Part shown: positions 20,079 through 29,919 of the stretch, one piece after another
Position numbering within the stretch: the first letter of the stretch is position 1
Layout of the letters: each line of letters starts with the position of its first letter
Assembly: GCA_900155495.1 (NCBI GenBank)
Contig: FTLJ01000479.1
Span: 1 to 29,919, forward strand
DNA from: Porogramme epimiltina
Taxonomy: Eukaryota > Basidiomycota > Agaricomycetes > Polyporales > Polyporaceae
Direction: 5' to 3'
DNA: 29,919 bases
Notes under the pieces: model-generated
What the model was told of the DNA's origin: nothing
What the model saw: only the letters and a program-made list of their open reading frames with translations
The model's database searches: none
Made by a program: the position numbers and the translations under genes

Positions 20079-20150
20079 GCGTCGGCGTCGGCGTCGATTT
20101 CGGCGTTCGTCGCGGCGTCGGCGGCGGTGGTGGTGGTTGTGGTGGCGGCT
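20079..20150. repeat. (GGCGTC)n and (GGT)n compound microsatellite
   Basis: GGCGTC repeats degenerate into GGCGGT/GGTGGT triplets. Confidence 0.75.
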
Positions 20151-20801
20151 CAGGCCGAGGGTGGTCTGATGCCCGCGAAAATCGAGAAACAAAACAGATG
20201 GTGAGGCTTGGCGCAGAGGGCATCACCGTGGCGTGCATAGGGGGGACGCTGCGGCGCCTGGCTGGCACAACGTACATTATTATGACTTTTCCTGGAGCCA
20301 GAGAATTGGGAGGTAATTGATTCCTGTTCTTGAATGTCGCGGGCTAGCTACAAACGAGTTTCACGGCGTCTACAAATTGTTACAAAGAACACTTATTCGA
20401 TCAAATCTGTCGGTGGCGGGAAATCTGGCCATGCGCACCGTGTAGGGCCGCTCGCCGCATCGACGCGCGCCGCTGGATTGCACGCACGGCGGTGTCCGTG
20501 GCATGTGTGTCGTTCTGGTACGGAGAGGGGAGCAGAGAGATCAGAGTAAGACGTATCCCCGGATGGAATGGAATCGTACAGGGCTCACCTCCGAGGAGCG
20601 CAGGCATCGAGGGCTGCGGTCCAGAGGGACGGTGGGACCGCACGCGTCGCGAATGTCAGCGACGCTGAGCAGCGGCCCTAGCACCTACAACGCCCGCCTC
20701 GACCCCCCCACCCCCCTTGGCGTCCGTTCTAGCCACCAATCGTCCAACGAACGCAATGAGAAATTTTCCAGCCTCGCATTCGGGTATGTCGATGAGCTAG
20801 C

Positions 20802-20833
20802 ACGCAACGCAAACACTAACGCAAACGCAAACA
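20802..20833. repeat. (ACGCAA)n microsatellite
   Basis: Four to five ACGCAA-like units with one interruption. Confidence 0.75.
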
Positions 20834-21097
20834 CAGAAACCGTGAGCCAGCGGCGCGGAAACGTGTGCCACGCACGGCCGGGCGAACCTTCGAGGAACTG
20901 AGCGCGAGCGCGACTCCGGGCGCGGAGCCTAAGCCGAACGCGCGAGTGCCCGGGCCCTCCCCCCCACCCACCACCCACCCAGTCCATTTGCGGACGGCGG
21001 CGGGCGCATCTGCACTGATAGAGTGGACCCTAGGCCGTCGCAGGGCCGCCGCGCCACCCTGATGCGGGAAGTGGGGGAGTTGCGTCCGTGCGTGAGT

Positions 21098-21134
21098 CTG
21101 TGTCCGTGTCCGTGTCCGCGTCCGTGTTTGTGTC
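21098..21134. repeat. (CGTGTC)n microsatellite
   Basis: About six units of TGTCCG with single-base variants. Confidence 0.8.
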
Positions 21135-24094
21135 GCAGCCCCGCACCCGCGCCCGCCAGGGTGCTACGCCCGCGTTCGGCGAGCGGGACGCGGCAGGCGG
21201 GCGGGCGGCGGTCGTGCGCCGGCGAATGTCGGATATCTAATAGCAAGCACCACCAGTTATCCGACGGACGTTCAGCGGGCGCGACGTCAGCACATACGCA
21301 CCGAGATTGATGGTGCGGGGCGCAGACCCTGGATGGGTGGTGCGGTGCGGAGAGCGGCGCGGCCGGGCGCGCATCCCGCCGCTGCGGCCGCCGCTACGCC
21401 ATTGTTGCTGCTGCAGTCACCCCTGCCGCCGTGTCTATCCACCTCGGGCCACAGCATGGATAGCGGCGTTTGCGGCCGCCAGGAGGGGGGGCACGACCGC
21501 CCACCCGTGGCCCGCGCTGGAGCAGCGGCTAGCGACGGTGCAGTTTATTTTCTTATCGGAGGTCATCCTATGCGGATTTTGCGAAATCGTCGCACACACG
21601 AAATGTCGGGCGTGCCGAGGAAGGAGCGCGCCGCGCGCGTGGTAATGCCGGGCTGGGAGACAGAATAGAGTGAGTGTGAGTCGGTGATAAACGGGTGTCT
21701 GCGCGTAAGGTTGTCATTGATCTGCCCATCTGGAGGAAACGAGCCCTGGACGGGCAGCAGCCGACGCACCTGCTGAACGAGAGCCGTCCCAAACCGGCAG
21801 AGGCGTGCTGGCGCAGGGGAGAGATCTGGGCCATGTGACAAATGAATAATGTTTGTCGGGGGCGGCCAGGGAGAGAGGGCGTTGTGTCTGTCGGGAAACA
21901 CCAAGAGCGATGCCGCAGGCGCAGGGCCGGGGGCGTGGAAAAGAGCGGGACCGACGCCGCGGGCAGGGTGGGCGAGGGCCCTGCCCTCTACGCTCGCAAG
22001 GTGCGCGAAACGGGCAGCGAACGGCACGTCTGCGGCTGGGCGGCGTCCGCATTTGGGATTAATTGACGTCTACCCCGTCGTGGCAGGGAGTGTGGCTGCC
22101 GTTTTTAATGTGGGAGCTGATATATGCACCACCGTCCGGCGCGGCGTGCGGGGGCCTGTCGAGCGGTCAATGCCACGCCATACTCTGGGGACGAGGGGGG
22201 CGGGACTCACCGAGTGCGCGCCGCGGGCTTGGGCTGAGGTTTGCGGAGCGCAAGGCGAACAGGAGCCGCGATGGACGAGCGAGGAGGAGAGCGAGAAGCC
22301 GAACTTGGAGGGGGCCAATCAGAGCGCGGCGTGATGGCGGTGGGGAAGACGCGGGGTGGCGCCAGTCTGCCAGGCGGGGGCGGCTGAGCCTGGGGCTGGG
22401 AGCGAGCGGGCCGTGTCCAGAGCCACGGGGTCGGGGCGCGGAAGTCCCGTCAGGACGCGGGATCGAAGGGCACGGGAGGGCAGATGCAGAATTCGAACTT
22501 CGAAGGAAGGAAGGAGGGGGGGGGCCTGCTGCCAGGCGAGGTCTTCTTCCCTGAAACGTGATGAGGACGACGTCGCCGCGTTCGAGAACTTCGAGAAGGG
22601 GCCGTGCGCGGATCGCTGCCGCGCGCGCTCGCCAGCGCTCCCATGGGGGGCCCCTTCCCCGGCAGGCGCCCGTGCGCCTTTGACGTTTCCCTTTCCTTCT
22701 CGCCCTTCTCTCCGCCAACCCAGCGGCGAGCGTTGGCTCGCAGCCCCAAACTTCCCTGCCAGATCCCAGCCCGCAACCCGCCTGCGTGCGCGCATCTGAG
22801 GCGCGAACGCGGCAGGCGAACACCCGCGTCGGGGCGGGCCAGGCTGCGTCCCGCGCGGGGAGTGGGCAAGCTCCCCCGCCACCCACTCCCCCGACCTTCC
22901 ATCGAAGGCGGCGCGGCCTGGATTCAATAAAAAAATCCGTCTGCGTAGAACTCGTCCAGCGTGCCGAGCGCCGATACGTCCGTGCGACGCGTGGACGCAC
23001 TCTCCTCCACGCGCGTGCGGCGTCGACGCGTCCAGGTCGGCTGGTGACGTCGACGCGCGGTATCCCGTATCCCGCCCTCGCCCTCCCCGCGCGCCCTCCC
23101 GGTCGCGCCTCGCAACTGGTTCCCCACCGCGTGCGCCCGAGTCGCCCGCGCGCGGCGGCCGAGCGCTGCCCCTCGGGGCGGGCTCGCCGCGCCCATGTGC
23201 CCCGCGGTGGGCTTGACGACGCCGTGTCGCCCGAAGCAGGGGCCAGCCGCGAAGGAGATCGAGTGTAGAATGCGGTTAGATGAAAGCTCGCTCACCTGGA
23301 CCCGTCGCCAGGCCCGCCCTGCTCAGCAGACGTCCGTCCCAAAGGACGAGCCGCACCGGGCGACGCAGGGCGCGCTCGCAATCGGATGGCGATCGCGGCC
23401 CGCGAGGGGCGGGGGCTCGACGCGCCGCCGAACCGTATCTGACAGCCCCCATCAGCGCTCGCGCCCCCAAGCTGCCTCCCTGCGCCTGGTGGAGGACTGG
23501 GACTGCACCCATCCACGTCGCGTCGCGCGCGGTGGGGGAGCTTCCTGGACGACGCTTCCTCCAACTCTGCGCGACGCGGGCTCGCGCGGGCGCCCGGCGC
23601 GGTTCCCACGCACCCTCCGCTTGTCGCCCGCCCGCATTCCCTGCCGAGCCCCCGCGGGCGGCGATCCCCCCACGCCCTCCTTCGTCCCCGGAACCCCGCG
23701 AGGAGCCTGGAGCGAAGCCGGAAGATGGACGCCTGCCCGATACGCGCTGCTCCGTAGCCTCGTGGTGGCGCGGGCGTGCTCACCCTGACAGAAACCATCG
23801 GGCGCAGTGGCGAGGCCGATTACCGCTCCCTCGGCCTCCCGCTTTTGCGCGGTTGCTGGAATGCTGCGTCCGGCAGGCAGGCGTATTGCCTCCGGTCGGT
23901 CGAGTCCTGCGTGGCCGCCACGTTCCTCACTAACTCGGGACGTACGCTGCCCACGCCCCCGCCCAGCAACGGCCCACCCGGCGCCTCCCACCAACGTTCA
24001 GTATGCGCAAGGTCAGTATGTATTTTCCCCGAGCACGTTCGGTCCGGTCCTCTTCGGCACACGGGTTAACCAGCCCCTTGCAATATAGCACTCG

Positions 24095-24703
24095 ATGCTC
24101 AAGCAACGGCGTGAACCGTTCACCCTATCCTCCCCCACCCCATCGGAGAGGTACTCCCCGGAGAATATCTCCCTGCTTCGGAATCATGCTCACGAATCCG
24201 ACATCACCCACAGCGAACCTTGGCGCCCGCCGGCTGGCACGCACATCAAGTTCGCAGCTCCCTCCACAGAATTACAGATTACGTCCCGTCCGCCGGGCTC
24301 GGGGCTGCCGCGCAATTCTGTGGACACCGCTCCTCCATGGACGGACTCCGGACAGATGCACGCCACACCGCACACCGGTGTGTCGTTCGATTTGCGAATG
24401 CAACACACATCCCCCGGGGCGAGAAACACACCTTCACCCGTCCTTCCGTGTCCGATCAACACCGACGCACGAGCTTCCCAGCAGCGTCCACGGGGAACGC
24501 TTTCGCGCACGCATGCACGACATGCGATATGTCTCGTGCACAGGCGCAAACCAAACTGCAACTCGCAAGTAAAAACGAATCGCCCGCGTCCGACTCTCCT
24601 CCCCTCCCCTCCTTCCCACGTACCTAGCCGAGCTGAGCACCGACCGTCCGTCCCCAGCGCGATCGAAGGAAAGAACCCGAGCCCGACAACGACTGAGCAC
24701 TGA
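24095..24703 (+). CDS. Weak candidate ORF, hypothetical protein of 202 aa
   Basis: This ATG-initiated frame of 202 codons lies in the least GC-extreme part of the right-hand domain, where a chance ORF of this size is somewhat less expected. The same frame is also open upstream to 23807 apart from one TAG at 24086-24088, and the upstream end reads protein-like (GQYVFSPSTFGPVLFGT). A GTATGC near 24001 and an ATATAG at 24088 could bound an intron that removes that TAG. The product is rich in Pro, Ser, Thr, His and Arg with no recognisable domain, signal or membrane segment. Against it: 189- and 173-codon frames overlap it on the plus and minus strands. No function can be proposed. Confidence 0.2.
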   Translation: MLKQRREPFTLSSPTPSERYSPENISLLRNHAHESDITHSEPWRPPAGTHIKFAAPSTELQITSRPPGSGLPRNSVDTAPPWTDSGQMHATPHTGVSFDLRMQHTSPGARNTPSPVLPCPINTDARASQQRPRGTLSRTHARHAICLVHRRKPNCNSQVKTNRPRPTLLPSPPSHVPSRAEHRPSVPSAIEGKNPSPTTTEH

Positions 24704-24772
24704 TCCTCCACGGGCCTTCCTGCGACGTTCGCACGGCGCTCTCGGTCATCCCCCCTTACGCATCAGCGCGAA

Positions 24773-24790
24773 CACCACCACCACCACCAC
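24773..24790. repeat. (CAC)6 microsatellite
   Basis: Six consecutive CAC/CCA triplets. Confidence 0.85.
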
Positions 24791-24989
24791 GGGCGTCGGT
24801 CGACCAGCTGAAATAGAACCGGCACCAATAGTGGTCGCGATCGGGAAGGAGGAGGGGCAGAATATTTCTCTCCGGGCACTCGCGCGTCAGCATCTACAAC
24901 CACCGCCAGCACCGCGCGCAGACGCGGGCTTCCTTCCTGACTCAGCCCCGAGAGGCGGTCGGGCCTTCCGAGAAGAGGCAGGACCGCCA

Positions 24990-25005
24990 CCGCGCGCGCG
25001 CGCGT
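24990..25005. repeat. (CG)n alternating tract
   Basis: About seven consecutive CG dinucleotides, potentially Z-forming. Confidence 0.8.
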
Positions 25006-26189
25006 CGACGGAGGAGCATCACGCGACGCGTGGGGTGCCCGGTGCACCCTGACGGTGCGGGGCAGCGAGGCATGGAACCGTCGGTGATATCATCGTCTTC
25101 GCATCAAGCGGCTCGCGCCCCCCTCCTCCTCTTCCTGGCATGCGCGCCCCGCCGACGTTCGACGCCCTCTGGAGTCTGCACGCGTCGCGCGCTCAGGTGC
25201 GGCTCCGAGGCTTCTTTCCCCAGCGCGCGGGCTCCCCGACGCCGGGCGAGAAGGGCTTTCTGGAACGTCGACGGCGCGGGCGCGACCCTGCGTTCGAACG
25301 TGGTCAGACGTGTTCTGTATGACGCCTGCCCGCCCGCGGCTGGCCCGCGAACGCACCGACGGCTCCGCCGCGCATATGGGCCACGGCGACCCCATTCGCA
25401 TGGGGTGCTGCTGCGCGCAGCACGCGCCTCCCCCCCCCCTCCCGAATAGTCGAGCCAGAAAGACCCAAGTCAAAAAATAACCAGCTCTAGAGCAAGCCGA
25501 AACGCGGGTGATCAAGTCCAATGGGTGGCAAGCCGACAACTGATCATCGCCGTGGATGGTGCTGGACAGTCCGACGGACAGCGGGGGCGCCTCCGACTCG
25601 ACCCCCACCTTCCGGCGATGTGCAGAGCCGGTCGGTGCTCGACCTCGAGAGCGTAACCGTTTGTCCGCGGAGGGCTCGGGGCACACATCCATCACACATC
25701 AAGTGCGCCCACAAGCGCATACAACCACCCAGCAGCATTGCCGGCGACAGCACCGACTCGCAAACCCCATAGCGAGGGTACGTGTGTGCGCACGCGCGCC
25801 CGGCCGCGGCGCGAGGACCTTCCGCCGCACAGTCCGTGTTCAAGATCCGCTCTGCGGGAGGGAGCATACGTGGAGGTAGGTTCTTTCTTCGCTCAGGCCT
25901 GTCCCGGACACCGCGGCTGATTTCAAGCATATTCCAATTCGGACTTCCAGTACTCAACGCCCGCGAGAACCCCGAAGCGCGAAAGCCCATACATGTGACG
26001 ATTCGCACCCCGATGTCCCCTCTTCCCCTTCTCTTCCCGCGTTTCGGGCGTTCGGCGTCTCCGCACCGTACCGCCGCCGCCCCCACAGGACGAAGACGAG
26101 AGCCCGAGCCCGAGTGCCCGCGTGTGCACCCGGCGCGAGCGTTCTCTCTCCAACGCCACGGACGCTCGAAGGCTCTGCGCAGCACGCTC

Positions 26190-26215
26190 CGCGCGCGCGC
26201 GCACACACACACACC
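26190..26215. repeat. (GC)n(AC)n alternating tract
   Basis: GC dinucleotides run directly into AC dinucleotides, a classic Z-DNA-prone arrangement. Confidence 0.85.
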
Positions 26216-26823
26216 GCTCCCGGCGCAGAGGCGGGCTGCGCCGGCCCTCAGGCTCGCCCACGCGAAGCGCCTCCTCGCGTGCGCCTGGGACGTATGACGC
26301 GACCCCGTGAGCCGCGCGAGGGTAGGAAGGGGGGAAGGGGAGAGGGAGAAGCCGCCGTCTTCTTTTCGAGAGCCCCAGCCCCAGCGCTGGAGTCGAACCG
26401 CGCCTGCGCCTGCGCCCGCGCCCGGCCGCGCCTCTTCGCGTCCCGCATCGATGTCCCGCGTCCCGCGTCTCGAGACCCGCGCCCCGTCCCAGCGCGTCCC
26501 GGACGTCCCCTCGCGCCACGCGCCGCGCAGCCCTCCGCCTTCGAGGTTCGAGCAGCCCGCACAAGTGCGCATCAGGCCTTCTGCCCCACAAACCCCCCCC
26601 TTGCCCCTGCCCCTTCACCCCATCCCGCCCCGTCCTTGTTTTCTCGTCCGCCGCGCCCGCCGGTGCGGCCCGCAGCCTATTGTCTTTGCAAGAGGGCCCG
26701 GCGCCCGCGCCCGCGCTCTCACACTTCGCGCCTTCCCTCCGGGCCTTCCTCGAAGCGGCGCGTTCCTCCGGCCCTGCACCCCTTCCGCCGCCTTCTCTTC
26801 TCTTCCGCCTCCGCTGCCCCGGC

Positions 26824-26898
26824 GCCCCTCCCCTCCCCTCCCTGTCACTTTCCCTCCCCCTGCTCCACTTTCTCTTTCTCCCTCTCTTTCTCTGTTTT
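26824..26898. repeat. Polypyrimidine tract on the plus strand
   Basis: About 75 bases made almost only of C and T, including CCCCTCCCCTCCCC and CTTTCTCTTTCTCCC. Such CT blocks often lie just upstream of fungal transcription starts and can form triplex DNA. I found no convincing gene downstream of it. Confidence 0.7.
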
Positions 26899-27228
26899 GC
26901 GTCGGCGACCCCCGCACCCAGGCCGGGCGCGGGACGCCGTGTCTCCGTGCGCACGAGCCGGAGACAGCGCCCAGCGCCCAGTGCCCTGCGCACTGAACGC
27001 CTCTGCCCCTCCACACAAACGACGCGCTCCGCGCGGGGCTCTCGCGCGCCCCCGCGTCCCGGGCCCCCTTTTCTCCCCCTCCGCCCTCCCGCGCCGGAGC
27101 GCCGACCCACCGTCCGACAAACAAACGCCCCGACCGGGCGGCGCGCGTGTCACGGTGTGGTTATGCGTCCCTCCTTCACAGCGCCGTCTGCGCCGCGCCG
27201 ATTTGGGCGCCGACGTCCCGCACGACGC

Positions 27229-27273
27229 GGTACGATCACGGTACGGTACAGTGCGGTACGGTGCGGTGGTATG
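27229..27273. repeat. (GGTACGGTGC)-like short tandem repeat
   Basis: Repeated CGGTACGGTACAGTGCGGTACGGTGCGG with slipped variants. Confidence 0.75.
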
Positions 27274-28002
27274 GACCACGCGAAGGCTCGCGGACTGGCT
27301 CTATACGCGCCGCGCGCCCTCGGCCCTTCCTTGTCTTTCTCCCTCCCTCAAAGCACCCCCTGGCCTTCTCCCCCACCCCTTCGCCGCCTCATGCTCCCTC
27401 CTCCGCGTCGCAGGTGTCAGCGCGAGACGCGGCTGCACAGCCTATTGAGTCTCACCCGCGTTCTCGAAGGCTCGACACGCAGGGTCGGGACGCGGCGCGG
27501 GTGACGGCGGCGGCGGGGGTAGGGGGAACACGCTCCACAGAGGGGACCGCGACGCGTCGAAGGGCTGGAGCGCATCCATCCTGTAAATTGGTGCCGTCAA
27601 TTAATCCGGAGCATCCGTATCACGGTTCACCCACCGTCCCGCGCACGCGACCTTCTCCCCGCGCCCCGCGCCCCGCCGCTGCCCCAAGGCTCCCGAGACG
27701 CGTCGGAGGCGCGACACGCGTCCGCCGCGCCCCACTCACGTCCGCCCGCCCGTCACGATCCCATCGCGCGCAAGTACACGTCTCGCGCGACGCGACAAAA
27801 ATGCCCAGGTGCCGCACATCACCACGGCCGAAGCGCGAGCCCGCCGCGGGCTTCGCGCCCGCCACGCTCCCTCCGCGTTCCATCCCTCCTGCCCGCTCGC
27901 CCGCCCTCCGGGCCTTTGACGCTTCCGTTCCAGGACGCGTTCCCCACGCGCCTCGTGGGCGAACTGCTGCCGGTGAACAACTGAAGTACTGAACGCGCGT
28001 CC

Positions 28003-28026
28003 GACGGTTCGACGGTTCGACGGTCG
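28003..28026. repeat. (TTCGACGG)n tandem repeat
   Basis: GACGGTTC appears twice and then partly a third time, head to tail. Confidence 0.8.
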
Positions 28027-28925
28027 GGGAGCGGCGCCCAGACCCCCGCGCACGCGGCGCGCTTCGGACTTTGTCACCCGTGCGCCGCACGACCACGCGC
28101 GGCCCGCGCGCCCGCCGCCTCGCGCGCTCTCTCGCGCGGACATGCACTCCTTCGCCCCTTGTCTCAAAACGTCGCGCAGTGCGTGCGCCTTAGGGTCCGC
28201 GCCGCGCCGTGCCTGGCCACTCTCGCTCGCTCGCGGACGCGCGCGCCGCTCCGCCCTAGAACGCGCGCCCTGAGCCCTTCGAGCGGAGAATCTTCACGGT
28301 TCAACTGGCACCAAGTGCCTCGTTTGTCGCGCACGGATCGCGTGGAGGCGGGCCGCCGCGTGGGCCTCTTCAAATTCCCCCTCCCTCGGACGCGGACGCG
28401 GGCGCGGCCCGGCTCGCTCGACGCCCTGGCGTGCGGGGTCGGGAGTCGGGGTCGCGGGCGGGCGGGTTTTTCTGATGCCAGACCGCGGAGACGCGGCCGT
28501 GGGCCCGTGGTGCTGGTCGCCGACGGCGACAAATGCGCAAGGCACGGCGAGGAAGGCACGCAGACGCAAAGAAAGCAACAAGGAGGCACGCAGAGAGGTG
28601 CGCGCGTGCGTGCCTGGCGATGTATTTCCGTCGTGCCTTTCCGCCGTCAGGGTCGCGACGCAACAAGCCGCGCGCCTCTCGCGCTCCCTCACGTCCCTCG
28701 CGCCCCTCGCCACCGTATCGCGGGCGGGAGGGCGTACCAGGCTGCGGGGTCCGAGGAGATGAGACTCTGCGCGTCGTTGTGCTATCGCCCGCCCGTGCGC
28801 AGCCTGGCGCCGGGCGCGTTGTGCTGACTGAGACCAGGAGAGCCCCGGCGAGGCACGCGCGCGGCGGCGGCTTGGGGGCTCGCGCACGACGTCACAGACC
28901 CGCGCGGACGTATGGCGGCAGAATT

Positions 28926-29000
28926 GTATATTTATTAATAAAGCGCGCGCACTAATAAATAATAACGCGCGCGCACTGCATGCAGCGCGCGCGCGCGACG
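28926..29000. repeat. AT-rich blocks interleaved with (GC)n tracts around a CTGCATGCAG palindrome
   Basis: TATATTTATTAATAAA is followed by GCGCGCGC, then ACTAATAAATAATAA and CGCGCGCGC, then the 10-bp palindrome CTGCATGCAG (28976-28985), then a longer GC run. The unit AATAA-(GC)n-ACT occurs twice, so this is also an imperfect direct repeat of about 26 bp. Confidence 0.8.
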
Positions 29001-29200
29001 GCCGTTAAGCGCTGATATAGCCGATTAAGCGCGCAAGCCAAGCGCCCTCTCGGACTAGAAGTAGACATTTATATTAGGCGCCCACAGTAGTGTGAGGACT
29101 ATAGAATGGTAGTGCAGCTGAACACGCTCATGAACCCGATCATGCTGCTGCACCTGGGGATGTACGGCCTTCCCGCGCTCGCGTAGCACACGGCCGCCAC

Positions 29201-29242
29201 CGGCGGAGGCGGCGGCGGCGACGGAGGAGGAGGAGGAGGAGG
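29201..29242. repeat. (GGC)n/(GGA)n triplet repeat
   Basis: GGCGGA and GGC triplets, then six to seven GGA triplets. On the minus strand they give CCT codons of a 47-codon ORF that I do not accept as a gene. Confidence 0.85.
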
Positions 29243-29783
29243 CATTTAAAGCAATGACGGCGGCGGCGCGGTACATAGTATCGCAGCATAATCGGCACGC
29301 ACGGGGACGACAACGGCGAGCTTCAAAATCTACGGGCTGAATAAGTAGCAATAAATTCGCGATGCACGCGGCGACGGCCGGGACCATGCCGAGTATACGG
29401 ACGCGCGTAACGCGTAGAGAGGGGTAAATGCACGACGGGTGGGTGGCGGGGGACAAGAGGTCGGGGAGAGCGCTATGGTGGGCGGGAGGGGAGAGTTAAA
29501 GAAGGCAGCATGGACAGCGAACGGGGAAAAAAGTGGGCATGCGGTATATATCGGTCAATCAAGATCGCCCGTATCGTACAAACAAAGGGCGGGGCGGGAC
29601 GCGGGTTGGCGCACGCAGGGGGCGAAGGAAAGAGCTGCGGGGCGTGCTACGGTGTCGCCCCGCCACGAACCAAATCCTCCAGGGAGCGTCTGCCGGGGAG
29701 ACGTGGGCGGAAGTTGGATGTGCGCCCGACGCGGTGGGCACGAGAAGAGTGAGAGAGACGGACGGACGGGGAGCGGGGGACTT

Positions 29784-29813
29784 GAGAGGAGGTGAGAGGA
29801 GGTGAGAGGGAGG
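29784..29813. repeat. (GAGAGGAGGT)n short tandem repeat
   Basis: Two exact 10-bp units plus a partial third, purine-only on the plus strand except for the T. Confidence 0.85.
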
Positions 29814-29872
29814 TATGAGGCTGCCGCTGGGGGGCAGGGACGGGGATGAGACAGGGACCGTGCGGGGCACGA

Positions 29873-29919
29873 TCAGAAGTTGGACCACGACATCACGTTG
29901 TCGCGCGGGTCGAGGGACG
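29873..29919 (-). CDS. Probable C-terminus of a gene running in from the right edge (partial)
   Basis: One minus-strand frame enters from the window edge and ends in TGA at 29875-29873, giving the last 14-15 residues, ...SLDPRDNVMSWSNF. Every one of the 14 complete sense codons ends in G or C although A and T occur at first and second positions. That asymmetry is seen in the TOR 3' exons and not in the noncoding GC-rich DNA to the left. Low-complexity pyrimidine-rich sequence follows, as in a 3' UTR. Too little is present to name the product. Confidence 0.4.
   Translation of the reverse strand, partial: SLDPRDNVMSWSNF

Larger units (their letters stand above)
16200..29872. other. About 13.7 kb of GC-rich, stop-poor DNA without recognised genes
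   Basis: From about 16.2 kb GC content rises steeply, CpG and short GC runs dominate, and simple repeats become frequent. Many long overlapping open frames exist on both strands at once (for example 489 codons on minus at 17984-19453 and 444 on plus at 26114-27448). They are low-complexity Arg/Ala/Pro/Gly/Ser strings as expected from stop-poor GC-rich sequence. I recognise no domain, intron-exon pattern, tRNA, rRNA or transposon open frame. Locally AT-richer pockets lie at about 20270-20400, 21540-21860, 24000-24300 and 28920-29110. Strand bias changes: plus is G-rich at about 17-22.6 kb and C/T-rich at about 24-27.5 kb. Confidence 0.6.

Noticed and set aside
26386..26420. GTCGAACC-like B-box near a GC-rich stem, possible tRNA
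   Set aside because: No acceptor or anticodon stem can be formed around it.
25923..27448. Overlapping 395-codon (minus) and 444-codon (plus) frames
   Set aside because: Both strands are open over the same bases with repeat-derived peptides and no domain or intron pattern; only one at most could be real and neither is supported.
29055..29456. Minus-strand 133-codon frame, and a 47-codon frame with a proline run ending at about 29100
   Set aside because: Both pass through GGC/GGA repeats, lack a known motif, and the short one only mimics a gene through repeat codons. A terminal CTTIL is not a CaaX box, because the Cys is one place too early for a mating pheromone.
16200..29919. Possible telomere or rDNA
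   Set aside because: There are no TTAGGG arrays and no recognisable 18S, 5.8S, 28S or 5S segment. TTAGGG appears only by chance, for example inside the tRNA anticodon loop.
1..29919. CRISPR array, insertion sequence or prokaryotic operon
   Set aside because: Spliceosomal introns, Pol III tRNA genes and TOR show this is eukaryotic nuclear DNA; no spaced repeats or transposase frames were seen.

Overview
The window looks like nuclear DNA of a filamentous basidiomycete, most likely an agaricomycete of the polypore kind. The protein genes are split by many introns, mostly 41-64 bp with fungal CTAAC-type branch sites. There is one large TOR kinase gene, a fast-evolving F-box gene, and Pol III tRNA genes with short introns. 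There is no operon logic, no Shine-Dalgarno pattern and no CRISPR array.

Layout. Positions 3-155 (+) look like the 3' end of a gene entering from the left. Positions 329-9214 (-) hold a complete TOR kinase gene; I could join 26 exons into one uninterrupted frame of 2377 codons, ending in the FATC signature. A 377-bp intergenic region (9215-9591) separates it head to head from an F-box/RCC1-propeller gene (9592-11862, +, 8 exons, about 629 aa) with the architecture of yeast Saf1. Then come a small unrecognised gene (12100-12306, +, 68 aa), a decayed coding remnant (about 12591-13306, +), a tRNA-Pro(AGG) gene with a 12-nt intron (13329-13412), an F-box protein gene on the minus strand (13603-15547, 3 exons, 609 aa), and a second, identical tRNA-Pro(AGG) gene (15801-15884). 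From about 16.2 kb to the right edge the DNA changes abruptly to very GC-rich, stop-poor, microsatellite-rich sequence. I cannot support any recognised gene there apart from one weak ORF near 24.1 kb and a probable C-terminus of a minus-strand gene at the right edge (29873-29919).

How the parts may fit together. TOR is the nutrient-sensing growth kinase. In yeast, Saf1 is an SCF substrate receptor tied to entry into quiescence, so a shared promoter between the two is a plausible regulatory pairing, though this is inference. The minus-strand F-box gene lies between two identical direct repeats, the tRNA-Pro genes, which could make it a presence/absence cassette.

I did not find a convincing wholly new biological system. 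The points most worth a second look are the TOR/SAF1-like divergent promoter, the gene-structure oddities of TOR (GC-AG intron, 16-nt last exon, stopless 51-nt intron, steep 3' rise in GC3), the tRNA-flanked F-box gene, the decayed gene beside it, and the unexplained 13.7-kb GC-rich domain. All exon joins are by eye and are not supported by transcripts.
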